Assembly (NCBI GenBank): GCA_944381395.1
Contig: CALWKY010000011.1
Span: 1 to 33,518, forward strand
DNA from: an uncultured Lachnospiraceae bacterium
Lineage (GTDB): Bacteria > Bacillota > Clostridia > Lachnospirales > Anaerotignaceae
Reading direction: 5' to 3'
Length of the DNA: 33,518 bases
The translations under genes and the position numbers were made by a program. The notes beneath the pieces were generated by a model that saw nothing but the letters and a program-made list of their open reading frames with translations, did not search any database and was not told the origin of the DNA. Below, piece by piece: positions 1 through 7,748 of this stretch (position 1 is the stretch's first letter; every line of letters begins with the position of its first letter).

Positions 1-2
1 TG

Positions 3-236
3 AACTACATCACCAAGGAATTATATCCTTCCATCGCGAAAAAATGTAATACCACACCCTCTCGCGTAGAACGTGCTATCCGTCATGCCATTGAAGTGGC
101 ATGGAATCGTGGCAAAGTAGATGCCATTGACGCCCTCTTTGGCTATACCATCAATAACCATAAAGGCAAGCCTACCAACTCTGAATTTATTGCTTTGATC
201 TCAGATCGCCTCCGTCTGGAACAGAAAGTAGGCTAA
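3..236 (+). CDS. spo0A: Stage 0 sporulation protein A (Spo0A), C-terminal part
   Basis: This is the last 77 codons of a gene that begins outside the window. The product is the DNA-binding effector domain of Spo0A, the phosphorelay response regulator that commits the cell to sporulation. Visible in the fragment are the [12 protein letters not shown] start of the effector helices, then [20 protein letters not shown], which corresponds to the recognition helix region that contacts 0A boxes, and a C-terminal end at [12 protein letters not shown]. The receiver domain is not in the window. The reading frame is intact to the TAA at 234-236 and is followed by a strong hairpin terminator. Its presence is the main reason to call the organism a spore former. 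Confidence 0.95.
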   Translation, partial: NYITKELYPSIAKKCNTTPSRVERAIRHAIEVAWNRGKVDAIDALFGYTINNHKGKPTNSEFIALISDRLRLEQKVG

Positions 237-242
237 ACCAAA

Positions 243-284
243 AGCCGCTTCTTTGGTCTCACCCCAAGAAGCGGCTCTCTTTTT
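243..284 (+). terminator. Terminator between spo0A and the Nif11-like gene
   Basis: An 11-bp perfect stem pairs 243-253 with 266-276 and is followed by a T-rich tract at 278-284. It sits directly after the spo0A stop. The opposite strand has a shorter U-tract, so it may also serve the convergent gene ending at 283. Confidence 0.9.
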
Positions 285-582
285 ATTTGTATTCCATTTG
301 CTGTAGTGCGGCAATAAACTGCCCATACCCGTCATCCCAGGTAGGCATAGGATCTTCTCCGCCGCCTTCGCTGCCTTTCCAAAGTTCGTCAGCAAATTCT
401 TCTCCTTGGCAGAAGATGTCTCCTACGGTAACGGCACAGCCTTCCTCTCCTGCAATACGGCTTACTGCTAACAGTGGATCTTTTGCTTTCTTTGTCTCTA
501 ATAATCTTTTGCGCAAACCTTCATCTCTTTCTGCTTTGCGCAGTAATTTGGAAAAACTGTTTGTATGATTGGGATTCATCAT
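283..582 (-). CDS. Nif11-like small protein
   Basis: A 99-residue acidic protein. Residues 10-60 match the pattern of the Nif11 domain: an amphipathic helix (FSKLLRKAERDEGLRKRLLE), then AKDPLLAVSRIAGEEG and VTVGDIF. Nif11 domains occur in NHLP-type leader peptides of modified natural products, and also in orphan small proteins of Clostridia with no known role. After the domain comes a Gly-Gly-Gly stretch at 73-75, reminiscent of a double-glycine cleavage site, then an acidic aromatic tail ending at EYK. The tail has no cysteine, so a lanthipeptide-type core is unlikely, and no modification or export gene lies nearby. The start is set by an AGGAGG five bases before the first of two ATGs (580-582). 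Family call is from pattern recognition; function unknown. Confidence 0.7.
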   Translation of the reverse strand: MMNPNHTNSFSKLLRKAERDEGLRKRLLETKKAKDPLLAVSRIAGEEGCAVTVGDIFCQGEEFADELWKGSEGGGEDPMPTWDDGYGQFIAALQQMEYK

Positions 583-624
583 AACGCCTCCTTTTTGAAA
601 ACCAGTATGCCCCAATCTAGAAAA

Positions 625-655
625 AACATACCAATCGGGGCCTTTTTCTTGACAA
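625..655 (-). promoter_or_regulatory. Candidate promoter of the Nif11-like gene
   Basis: On the minus strand a TTGTCA box (650-655) is separated by 19 bases from TATGTT (625-630), which is preceded by TGG and so forms an extended -10. The -35 box overlaps the -35 of the divergent tcdA promoter because TTGACAA and TTGTCAA are complementary. Confidence 0.45.
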
Positions 656-677
656 AGAGATTTTCTTCTTATAGCAT
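649..677 (+). promoter_or_regulatory. Sigma-A promoter of tcdA
   Basis: A perfect TTGACA (649-654) is followed after 17 bases by TAGCAT (672-677). Transcription would start about 25 bases before the ATG of tcdA. The -35 shares bases with the opposite-strand promoter. Confidence 0.7.
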
Positions 678-708
678 AAAGAGCAGAAATGTACAGAGGA
701 GGCACACT

Positions 709-1440
709 ATGGCAGGAGAAAATTTCATCCGTACAGAAATGTTGTTTGGCAAAGAAGCAATGGAACGCCTTGCCCAAAGCCGTGTTGCTGTTTTCGGCAT
801 TGGCGGTGTAGGCGGCTATGCGGTAGAAGCATTAGTGCGCAGCGGCATTGGCGCATTAGATCTTATTGATGGAGACTGTGTGGCAGAAAGCAACCTAAAC
901 CGCCAAATCATTGCCACTTATGATACCATCGGCATGAAAAAAGTAGATGCCGCCGCAGCCCGGGCAAAGTCTATCCATCCGGGACTTTCTTTGCGCACCT
1001 ATCCTGTCTTTTATACTGCCGAAACTGCGGATGCCTTTGATTTTTCCCAATACGATTATGTAATCGATGCTATCGATATGGTTACCAGTAAGATTGCCCT
1101 TGTACTGCAAGCCCAAGCCTGTGGCGTGCCCATCATTAGTTCCATGGGTGCCGGCAATAAGATAGATCCTGCCCGTTTTTCTGTAACGGATATTTATAAA
1201 ACATCTGTCTGCCCTCTTGCCAAAGTTATGCGGCAAGAATTGAAAAAACGTCATGTAAAAAAACTCAAGGTGGTCTATTCTACAGAGCTTCCTCTCACAC
1301 CGGCAGCCGATCCCTTGGAGGAAACCCCTGCCCGTAGACAAACACCAGGCAGTAACGCCTTTGTCCCCTCTGTGGCTGGGCTGATTTTAGCGGGAGAAGT
1401 CATCCGGGATCTAACGGGTGTTTCTCCCCGAAAATCTTAA
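709..1440 (+). CDS. tcdA: tRNA threonylcarbamoyladenosine dehydratase TcdA
   Basis: A 243-residue E1-like (ThiF/MoeB/HesA) enzyme that uses ATP to cyclise t6A37 to ct6A in tRNAs reading ANN codons. Visible features are the nucleotide-binding loop GIGGVGGYAVEALVRSG near residue 26, the acidic strand IDGD, SNLNRQ, and the DAIDMVTSK segment. The later GAGNKIDPARF and SVCPLAK stretches are characteristic of TcdA rather than of ThiF or MoeB. The upstream in-frame extension is rejected because AGAGGAGG (695-702) lies six bases before the ATG at 709. The gene is single, with its own promoter and terminator. It is adjacent to a Nif11-like gene but looks like the ordinary tRNA enzyme. Confidence 0.92.
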   Translation: MAGENFIRTEMLFGKEAMERLAQSRVAVFGIGGVGGYAVEALVRSGIGALDLIDGDCVAESNLNRQIIATYDTIGMKKVDAAAARAKSIHPGLSLRTYPVFYTAETADAFDFSQYDYVIDAIDMVTSKIALVLQAQACGVPIISSMGAGNKIDPARFSVTDIYKTSVCPLAKVMRQELKKRHVKKLKVVYSTELPLTPAADPLEETPARRQTPGSNAFVPSVAGLILAGEVIRDLTGVSPRKS

Positions 1441-1446
1441 TTTACT

Positions 1447-1480
1447 GAAAAAAGCAGGGCGTTTTCGCTCTGCTTTTTTC
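1447..1480. terminator. Bidirectional terminator between tcdA and feoB
   Basis: A 15-bp stem (1447-1461 with 1466-1480, one G-T wobble) closes a TTTT loop. Runs of six A and six T flank the core on both sides, so it can end both convergent transcripts. It overlaps the feoB stop codon. Confidence 0.92.
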
Positions 1481-3497
1481 ATGCGCCAAAGAAAAACTGC
1501 ACCCCTGCACAAAGAATCACACCAATGGCAGTGGGAAAAAGAAATGCGATGACGGTCCAAAAGAGACTGCCCGTTTCTTTATGAATGGTAGTCAAGGTGG
1601 TAGCGCAAGGGAAATGATTGAGAGAAAACAGCGCCGTACAAACCGCTGTAACCATCGTCCACCCATGAGCAGAAAGAATACCAGCCAGCTCTGTCATGTC
1701 CCCTACTGGTATAGGTACTGCACTTTGGCAATAACACATCAGTACAATGGGCAGTACAATTTCATTTGCGGGAAATCCCAAGAAGAATGCAAGCAAAATC
1801 GCACCATCTAATCCTAAAAATCTACCAATTGGTTCTAAAAGATTAACAGTCCATTCCATCAATCCTACTCCGCCAATGGTTGCCCGACCAAAAATCCATA
1901 AAATAATTCCTGCGGGAATTGCTACTTTTACCGCCCGTAATAATACAAATATGGTTCGTTCCGTCAAACTGCGCAGCAACACCTGCCCTATCTGCGGCAT
2001 GCGATACGGCGGTAATTCCATACAGAAGCAGTCCCGCTCCGATGATAGCAGCGTGCGGGATAAGAAAAAAGATGCTCCTAAGCTGATGAGTATAGCCAAC
2101 CCCATCCAAAGAATCAGCCATAACCCTGCAGTTTTTCCGCCTCCACTGAAAAACAGCGTACATAATATAATCAATAGCCCAAACCGCCCATTGCAAGGCA
2201 CCAGCGTGTTCGTTAAAATGGCAATCAGCCGTTTTGCCGGATCTTCAATAATACGGCAAGCCGTTACCCCTACCGCATTGCATCCAAAGCCCATGCACAT
2301 GGTCAGCCCCTGCTTGCCGTGGGCACCCACTCTGTGGAAGATACCATCCAGCAGAAATGCAATGCGCGGCAGCAGCCCAAAATCTTCCAGTAAGGTAAAT
2401 AGCGGGAAAAAAATTGCCATCGGCGGTAACATCACCGCTATGACCCAAGTTGTTGTCAAATAAATTCCGTCTAATAATAAACTGCGTAACCATACGGGCA
2501 GAGGCAGCAGCACTTCTTCTAAAACGCCTCTTAACTCCGTAAATCCCGCAGAAAGTATGGAAGAAGGCACGTTTGCCCCCGCTGCTGTAATCCAAAAAAG
2601 GAACGCAAACAATGCGGCAAATACTGCCATGCCCCAAGGAGTACCTAAAAGCAGCCGATCCATCTCTTCTGTAAAGGATGGACGGTTGCCTTGTTCTTTC
2701 CAGCATAGAACGGTTTGACAGATTTCTTCCGCCTGCTTCCGAAAAGATAAGGAGCGTTCTGCCTGTAAGTCTGAGATGCCCTTTTCCTGCGTCTGCAAGT
2801 AAATTCTTCCTGCTTCTGCGCGGTATAAATACTCTAACAGCGCGCTGTCCGTTTCCTCTTTTGCTAACGCCTGCCAGGCAATTTCATCCTCTTCCAATAA
2901 CAGGCTGCAAAACAATGGACTTTTCTTGCCTTGTAATCCTTCCCACAATGGCAGTAATGGCAGGGGAATCTTCTGTGTTTTTTCCTGAGGAGGTAAGGTT
3001 TCACTCCCCATTTCCCATAATGCTTCCCGTAATGCGCCTAAGCCGCATTTTTTCGTTGCTGTAGTGGTAATCACTTTCATTTTACAGGCTTTTTCCAAAG
3101 CATATGTGTCCAGCTCCATTCCCATTTTTTCCGCTTCATCCATCAGATTGACACATAGAACCACTGGCTGCGGGCAAAGAGCTTTTGCCTGTAACGCAAG
3201 CGGCAGACTTTTTTCCAAATTAGTGCCATCTGCCACAACCAAAATGCCGTCAATTTTTTCGCATAATAGGTAACGCTTACTGCACCGTTCTTCTGCTTCA
3301 TCGCTTAGAAGCGAATAAATCCCCGGTAAATCACATAGATGAAACTCTCTTCCATTCTTTCGAAAGATTCCCATTGCTTCTCCTACCGTTTTTCCAGCCC
3401 AGTTTCCCGTATGCTGCCTCTTACCTGTCAATGCATTAAATAACGTGCTCTTGCCCGTATTGGGCGTCCCCAGAACCGCTATTTTCACAGGTCCCAT
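1479..3497 (-). CDS. feoB: Ferrous iron transport protein B (FeoB)
   Basis: A 672-residue membrane protein that takes up Fe2+. The cytoplasmic N-terminal G domain shows G1 GTPNTGKST (10-18), the switch region around GNWAGKTV (31-38), G3 DLPG (56-59) and G4 NLMD (117-120). A helical spacer follows to about residue 275, then the polytopic membrane part with the two Gate-type segments, including MGFGCNAVGVTACRI and FLGFPANEIVLPI. It is shorter than the roughly 770-residue E. coli protein but within the range for Firmicutes. The start ATG has GGAGG nine bases upstream. The gene overlaps the 3' end of feoA by 62 bases, so the two are almost certainly co-transcribed. Confidence 0.95.
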   Translation of the reverse strand: MGPVKIAVLGTPNTGKSTLFNALTGKRQHTGNWAGKTVGEAMGIFRKNGREFHLCDLPGIYSLLSDEAEERCSKRYLLCEKIDGILVVADGTNLEKSLPLALQAKALCPQPVVLCVNLMDEAEKMGMELDTYALEKACKMKVITTTATKKCGLGALREALWEMGSETLPPQEKTQKIPLPLLPLWEGLQGKKSPLFCSLLLEEDEIAWQALAKEETDSALLEYLYRAEAGRIYLQTQEKGISDLQAERSLSFRKQAEEICQTVLCWKEQGNRPSFTEEMDRLLLGTPWGMAVFAALFAFLFWITAAGANVPSSILSAGFTELRGVLEEVLLPLPVWLRSLLLDGIYLTTTWVIAVMLPPMAIFFPLFTLLEDFGLLPRIAFLLDGIFHRVGAHGKQGLTMCMGFGCNAVGVTACRIIEDPAKRLIAILTNTLVPCNGRFGLLIILCTLFFSGGGKTAGLWLILWMGLAILISLGASFFLSRTLLSSERDCFCMELPPYRMPQIGQVLLRSLTERTIFVLLRAVKVAIPAGIILWIFGRATIGGVGLMEWTVNLLEPIGRFLGLDGAILLAFFLGFPANEIVLPIVLMCYCQSAVPIPVGDMTELAGILSAHGWTMVTAVCTALFSLNHFPCATTLTTIHKETGSLFWTVIAFLFPTAIGVILCAGVQFFFGA

Positions 3498-3726
3498 CCT
3501 CTACCACCTCCACCGCGATCTGCTCTGCTTCTTTCTGCCGTAGAGCCAGCCGCATTCCTCGAATAAAATATAGTCTGGTACCACCCAACGGGCAGTCAAA
3601 TAATGCCGTTACATAGCTTCCACAAAAAAATCCCAAATCAGATAATCTGCTGTCATCCCGATTGACCACTCGCACCACCGCCGGCACCATCAATGGCAGT
3701 TGCGCTAAGGTTTGTTGTCCCTTCAT
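3436..3726 (-). CDS. feoA: FeoA family protein
   Basis: A 96-residue cytosolic SH3-like partner of FeoB. The family pattern is clear in residues 7-77: LPLMVPAVVRVVN, SRLSDLGFFCGSYV, CPLGGTRLYFIRGMRLALRQKEAEQIAV. FeoA proteins of this class usually stop soon after this point, at about 75 residues. Here the frame continues for about 19 more residues with no recognisable fold and runs 62 bases into feoB. The extension could be a lost stop codon. A GGAG lies about 10 bases before the ATG. No Fur box is claimed, because I could not see a convincing one upstream. Confidence 0.88.
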   Translation of the reverse strand: MKGQQTLAQLPLMVPAVVRVVNRDDSRLSDLGFFCGSYVTALFDCPLGGTRLYFIRGMRLALRQKEAEQIAVEVVEDGTCENSGSGDAQYGQEHVI

Positions 3727-3803
3727 GTCCGTTCACTCCGCGTTATATAAGAGATTTTTCTTTCACTATATGCCTTTAAACTTTATTGGGTGCTTTCTGC
3801 ACA

Positions 3804-3832
3804 GAAAAAAAGACAGTAATTTTTTACTGTCT
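3804..3832 (-). terminator. Orphan minus-strand terminator
   Basis: A 9-bp perfect stem (3811-3819 with 3824-3832) closes a TTTT loop. Read on the minus strand it is followed by seven U residues. No intact minus-strand gene lies between it and the gpsA terminator 700 bases away, so it has no present owner. It may insulate feoAB. Confidence 0.8.
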
Positions 3833-3863
3833 CTCTATCGTTTTCTAAAAAGTATCTATTTTT

Positions 3864-4512
3864 TCTGTACCTTTTGAAGCAGATCTGGCAAAGGCTGTGG
3901 CAGATGCAGATTTCATCATTGAACCCATAACAGAAGACCCTCAGGCAAAAATTGATTTTTATACCGCATTGGCTCTTCTTCTGCCCGAAAAAACGGGAAT
4001 TGCAGCCAATTCTTCCACTTTGCTGCCCGGTATGTTTCTTTCTTATATGGGACAGCCGGGAAAATATTTGGCAATACATTTTGTGAACCATATCTAAAGC
4101 AATAACACCGCAGAAAGGATAGGATATGCCGGAACAGATCCCGCTGTTTTTAATGCTTTGGTGCGATTTGCGGAAGAAATTGGTATGGGTTCCCTGTCTT
4201 TACGTAAAAAACAGCCTGAATAAATCCTCAATAGCCTCTTCATTTCTCTGTTGCAGGCAGGTCAGACCCTTTCAACGAAGGTGCTGATTGCCAAACCATC
4301 GGCGTAACTTGGAAGCTGGGCACTGGTGCCTCCAAAGGACCTTTCGAAATTCTGGGTATTGCAGAATAAACCACCGCTTATAATATTTGCAAAATAAATC
4401 CGGACGCAGATGATTCCAATACTACAGTTGGAAAAATTGTGTCTATGCCAAAAAATATATTGGCAGAGACAAAACGGAAATTGCTGCTGGAGAAGGTTTC
4501 TATAAATATTAA
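3864..4512 (+). pseudogene. Decayed 3-hydroxyacyl-CoA dehydrogenase gene
   Basis: The intact enzyme oxidises 3-hydroxyacyl-CoA (for example 3-hydroxybutyryl-CoA) with NAD(P)+. Three frames must be joined to read it. The first frame gives DLAKAVADADFIIEPITED, NSSTLLPGMF and LAIHFVN, and is interrupted by TAA at 4095-4097 and TAA at 4221-4223 (where the family has a QPGY-like motif). A one-base loss near 4270 shifts to FNEGADCQTIG and TGASKGPFEIL, then a third TAA at 4367-4369 before TTAYNI. A second shift near 4452 leads to KKYIGRDKTEIAAGEGFYKY and TAA at 4510-4512, the normal end of the family. The N-terminal Rossmann part with GxGxxG is absent, and there is no start or ribosome site. It is clearly non-functional. 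Confidence 0.87.
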
Positions 4513-4533
4513 ATATTTGTATTAAATAAGATA

Positions 4534-4568
4534 GAAAACCCCGCTGGGAATCTCCCATCGGGGTTTTT
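4534..4568. terminator. Terminator downstream of gpsA and the dehydrogenase relic
   Basis: The hairpin pairs AAAACCCCG and TGGGA on the left with TCCCA and CGGGGTTTT on the right, with a three-base loop and one mismatch. A-runs and T-runs on both flanks make it bidirectional. It ends the der-plsY-gpsA operon. Confidence 0.9.
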
Positions 4569-4574
4569 TATCTT

Positions 4575-5567
4575 TTATTCCGCCTTGCCTTCTCTGGTCA
4601 TCAATTCCATAATGGCTACATGTACATCTTTTCCTTCGAAAAGCACGGCATAAATACTTTCCGTAATAGGCATGGATACCTGGTATTCTTTTGCCAGCTT
4701 TACTGCTGCCTGTACCGTATTTACACCTTCTACAACCATCTGAACTTCTGCCAATGTTTCTTCCAGACTTTTGCCCTGACCTAATAAAATACCGGCACGG
4801 CGGTTTCTGGAATGCATACTGGTGCAGGTTACGATTAAATCTCCTATGCCGGATAAGCCAAAGAACGTCTCTGCCTTGCCGCCCATGGCAATGCCTAAAC
4901 GCTTCATTTCCGTCATACCACGGGTCATCAAAGCTGCCTTTGTATTGTCTCCGTATCCTAAACCATCAGACATACCAGCTGCTAAGGCAATAATATTTTT
5001 CAGCGCAGCGCCAATCTCCACACCAATTACATCTGTATTGGTATACAAGCGGAATGTGGGAGACATAAACGCCTGCTGTACGGTTTTCGCTGTTTCCTCG
5101 TCTTCACTGGCAACCAAACAAGTGGTAGGGATATCCTTACCTACTTCTTCCGCATGGCTGGGACCGGATAATACGCATAATCTTACATGTGGAATTTCCT
5201 GGCGGATTACCTGGCTTAAACGCAGTAAAGAACCTTCTTCCAGCCCTTTTGCCACATTCACTAAAATCTGATCCTCCTGTACCAGCGGCGCCAATTTTTT
5301 CGCGATTTCTCTTACACCACGGGAGGGGACTGCCAAAATTACAATCTTCGCATCCTTCATTGCAGCTTGCAGATCAGAGGTTGCAGCCAAAGAATCCGGA
5401 AAAGCTACTCCAGGTAAATACTTTTTATTTTCTCTGTCTGCCTGCAACGCAGAACTTTCCGCTTCTTTTCTTGCCCAAAGGGTCACTTCGTAGCCCTGCT
5501 TTGCCGCTAATACAGCCAAAGCTGTACCCCAGCTGCCGGCACCGATCACACTGACTTTTTCTTTCAT
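4575..5567 (-). CDS. gpsA: Glycerol-3-phosphate dehydrogenase [NAD(P)+]
   Basis: A 330-residue cytosolic enzyme that reduces dihydroxyacetone phosphate to sn-glycerol 3-phosphate, the backbone for phospholipids. Residues 9-16 form the nucleotide-binding GAGSWGTA loop, SGPSHAEEV is at 134-142, and the catalytic lysine is in GAALKNIIALAAG (K190), followed by DGLGYGDNTKAAL. Length and motifs are normal for the family. A GGAAAGGG sequence precedes the ATG. It lies 39 bases after plsY, whose product uses the same glycerol 3-phosphate, so the two steps are encoded together, and the operon terminator follows directly. Confidence 0.96.
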   Translation of the reverse strand: MKEKVSVIGAGSWGTALAVLAAKQGYEVTLWARKEAESSALQADRENKKYLPGVAFPDSLAATSDLQAAMKDAKIVILAVPSRGVREIAKKLAPLVQEDQILVNVAKGLEEGSLLRLSQVIRQEIPHVRLCVLSGPSHAEEVGKDIPTTCLVASEDEETAKTVQQAFMSPTFRLYTNTDVIGVEIGAALKNIIALAAGMSDGLGYGDNTKAALMTRGMTEMKRLGIAMGGKAETFFGLSGIGDLIVTCTSMHSRNRRAGILLGQGKSLEETLAEVQMVVEGVNTVQAAVKLAKEYQVSMPITESIYAVLFEGKDVHVAIMELMTREGKAE

Positions 5568-5606
5568 GCCGTTTCCCTTTCCAAATCCTATTATGTTGAA
5601 ATTCTA

Positions 5607-6218
5607 TTATGAGTTGCTTTTTTTGAATGTAAATTTATTTTCTTTCCCCTGCATTAATCTGACAATATTGGCACGATGCTGATAGAAAGCCAACGCACTC
5701 ATACAGCACACCACAGCCACCCATTCCACAGGCGCGCCAGCTACGGCAATGGAAATAGGAAGCACTAAGCTAAACAGTAAAGATCCTACAGAAATAAATC
5801 CTGTCAAAAACACACCCGCCAGACCAATGGCTACATCTACCACAACGATCCAGGGCCATAAGTAACCAAAGCAGAGCATCATGCCAATGGTAGCAGCGAT
5901 TCCTTTTCCTCCTTTGAAATGCAGATAAAACGGGAAATCATGTCCAATTACCACACCGATACAGGCATAAAATCCTGCCGTTGGCGCCAATTCCGGAAAA
6001 ACTACATTGCATAACGCAAAAGCAGCAACTGCCTTTAAAATATCTCCTGTAATGGTAATCACACCGGCTTTTACCCCCAACACCCGCGCTGCATTGGTAA
6101 ATCCTAAGTTGCCGCTGCCTTCTTTGCGCAAATCCGTATGATAAATTTTGCCGATAAAATAGGCTGTCTGCAGGCAGCCTATAAAATAACCAATGACAAA
6201 GCATAACAATCTGAACAT
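5607..6218 (-). CDS. plsY: Acyl-phosphate:glycerol-3-phosphate acyltransferase PlsY
   Basis: A 203-residue membrane enzyme that transfers the acyl group from acyl-phosphate to glycerol 3-phosphate to make lysophosphatidic acid. Five or so hydrophobic segments are visible. Conserved loop motifs are SGNLGFTNAARVLG (35-48), a GHDFPFYLHFKGGKGIA stretch, and a C-terminal basic tail. A frame extends 10 residues further upstream into der, but the ATG at 6216-6218 is preferred: it lies one base after the der TAA, has an AAGGAG inside the der end, and gives the usual PlsY N-terminus (MFRLLCFVIGYFIG). Confidence 0.94.
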   Translation of the reverse strand: MFRLLCFVIGYFIGCLQTAYFIGKIYHTDLRKEGSGNLGFTNAARVLGVKAGVITITGDILKAVAAFALCNVVFPELAPTAGFYACIGVVIGHDFPFYLHFKGGKGIAATIGMMLCFGYLWPWIVVVDVAIGLAGVFLTGFISVGSLLFSLVLPISIAVAGAPVEWVAVVCCMSALAFYQHRANIVRLMQGKENKFTFKKSNS

Positions 6219-6219
6219 T

Positions 6220-7545
6220 TTAGTCTTTCTCTCCTTTTTCCCTGACAATCATGTGGATGGGAGTGCCAACGAATCCAAAGGCATCCCGCAGCTGATTTTC
6301 TAAATATCTTCTGTAAGAGAAATGGAATAAACCTCGTTCGTTGACAAATACCACAAACGTAGGCGGCTTTACAGAAACTTGGGTCATATAATAAATCTTC
6401 AGTTGTCTGCCCTTATCTGCCGGAGGCTGCTGCATTGCCAAAGCCTCAATCAGCACTTCGTTTAATACACCGGTACTGATGCGCAGTGCGTGGTTTTCAT
6501 GAACTGTCTGAATCATTTCCAGCAGTCTGTTAATACGCTGACCGCTCTGGGCAGAAATAAATACCCGGGGCGCGTAAGCCATATATGCCAGTTCATTGCC
6601 AATGTCCTTCAGATATTCATTCATGGTCTTGTCGTTTTTCTCTACGGCATCCCATTTATTTACCGCAATAATAGCAGCCTTGCCACGCTCATGGGCAATA
6701 CCTGCAATCTTGGTGTCCTGGTCGGTCACACCTTCCTGTGCATCAATCACCAGAACGGCCACATCGCACCGTTCTACAGCCGCTACCGCACGAATAATGC
6801 TGAAACGTTCAATTTCTTCTTTAATCTTGCTCTTGCGGCGCATACCGGCAGTATCAATGAACACATATTTCTGTCCATCGATCTCCACAGGTGTGTCAAT
6901 GGCGTCTCTGGTAGTGCCGGCAATGTTGCTGACAATGAGTCTGTCTTCCCCTAAAATACGGTTAATTAAAGAGGACTTACCCACATTGGGCTTACCAATA
7001 ATTGCCACACGGATGGCGTCTTCCTCTTCCTCATTTTCGTTTTCTGCAGGAAAATGCTGTACCACCTGATCCAGCATATCCCCTAAGCCCAGTGCCTGCC
7101 CTGCGGAAATGCCGATGGGGTCGCCCATGCCCAGTTCATAAAACTCATAAACATCCAAAGCACTTTTCTTTAAGTTATCCACTTTGTTCACTGCCAGTAC
7201 CACGGGTTTTTTTGTTCTTCTGAGCAGGTCAGCTACCTTCCGGTCATCATCCGTTACACCCTGCTTCACATCTGTTACAAATAAAATCACGTCAGCTGTT
7301 TCAATAGCAATTTGTGCCTGCTGTACGATTTGTTTTTGAATCACTTCTTCTGAACCGATCTCCATACCGCCGGTATCAATCAGTGTAAATTTGTAGTTCA
7401 GCCATTCCACATCTGCATAAATCCGGTCTCTGGTTACGCCGGGGGTATCCTGCACAATGGAAATGCGCTCCCCTGCCAGACGGTTAAACAATGTAGACTT
7501 GCCCACATTGGGTCTGCCGACTACCGCTACGATGGGTTTACTCAT
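6220..7545 (-). CDS. der: Ribosome-associated GTPase Der (EngA)
   Basis: A 441-residue protein with two tandem GTPase domains and a C-terminal KH-like domain, needed for maturation of the 50S subunit. The first G domain has GRPNVGKS (10-17), DTGG (57-60) and NKVD (120-123). The second starts with GKPNVGKSS (184-192), with [11 protein letters not shown] and NKWD later. An acidic linker (ENENEEEED) joins the domains. GGAGG lies nine bases before the ATG. It is the first gene of the der-plsY-gpsA operon, with a promoter at 7641-7670. Confidence 0.97.
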   Translation of the reverse strand: MSKPIVAVVGRPNVGKSTLFNRLAGERISIVQDTPGVTRDRIYADVEWLNYKFTLIDTGGMEIGSEEVIQKQIVQQAQIAIETADVILFVTDVKQGVTDDDRKVADLLRRTKKPVVLAVNKVDNLKKSALDVYEFYELGMGDPIGISAGQALGLGDMLDQVVQHFPAENENEEEEDAIRVAIIGKPNVGKSSLINRILGEDRLIVSNIAGTTRDAIDTPVEIDGQKYVFIDTAGMRRKSKIKEEIERFSIIRAVAAVERCDVAVLVIDAQEGVTDQDTKIAGIAHERGKAAIIAVNKWDAVEKNDKTMNEYLKDIGNELAYMAYAPRVFISAQSGQRINRLLEMIQTVHENHALRISTGVLNEVLIEALAMQQPPADKGRQLKIYYMTQVSVKPPTFVVFVNERGLFHFSYRRYLENQLRDAFGFVGTPIHMIVREKGEKD

Positions 7546-7640
7546 CTGCCTTTTCCTCCAAAATTCATTCTATGATAGAAAAACCTTTCTTAATCTGAAG
7601 AAAGCTTTTTCTGTATTCCATATCCGCTTGTCAAATATTG

Positions 7641-7670
7641 ATTTTACCCTATATTTCACAGTTCTGTCAA
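7641..7670 (-). promoter_or_regulatory. Sigma-A promoter of der-plsY-gpsA
   Basis: On the minus strand a perfect TTGACA (7665-7670) is followed after 18 bases by TAAAAT (7641-7646). This leaves a leader of about 90 bases before the der ATG. Confidence 0.75.
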
Positions 7671-7748
7671 GGGATGGCAACTGACATGCACCATGGAATC
7701 CGCTTTTTTCATAAAAAAATAATCTGAAAGCGTCATTATGGAATGGTT

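Noticed and set aside
709..1440. tcdA read as a peptide-modifying E1 enzyme acting on the Nif11-like protein
   Set aside because: Its length and the GAGNKIDPARF and SVCPLAK motifs fit the tRNA t6A dehydratase; adjacency alone is too weak an argument.
1747..2463. 238-codon open frame antisense to feoB
   Set aside because: It is a shadow of the FeoB membrane domain, without a start signal or recognisable domain.
3783..4558. Two minus-strand open frames across the dehydrogenase relic
   Set aside because: They have no ribosome site or family pattern, and the plus-strand relic explains the sequence far better.
7690..7735. Hairpin CGCTTT/AAAGCG after rnhB-yraN as a terminator
   Set aside because: The stem is six bases with a loop of about 20, and the U-run falls in the loop rather than after the stem.
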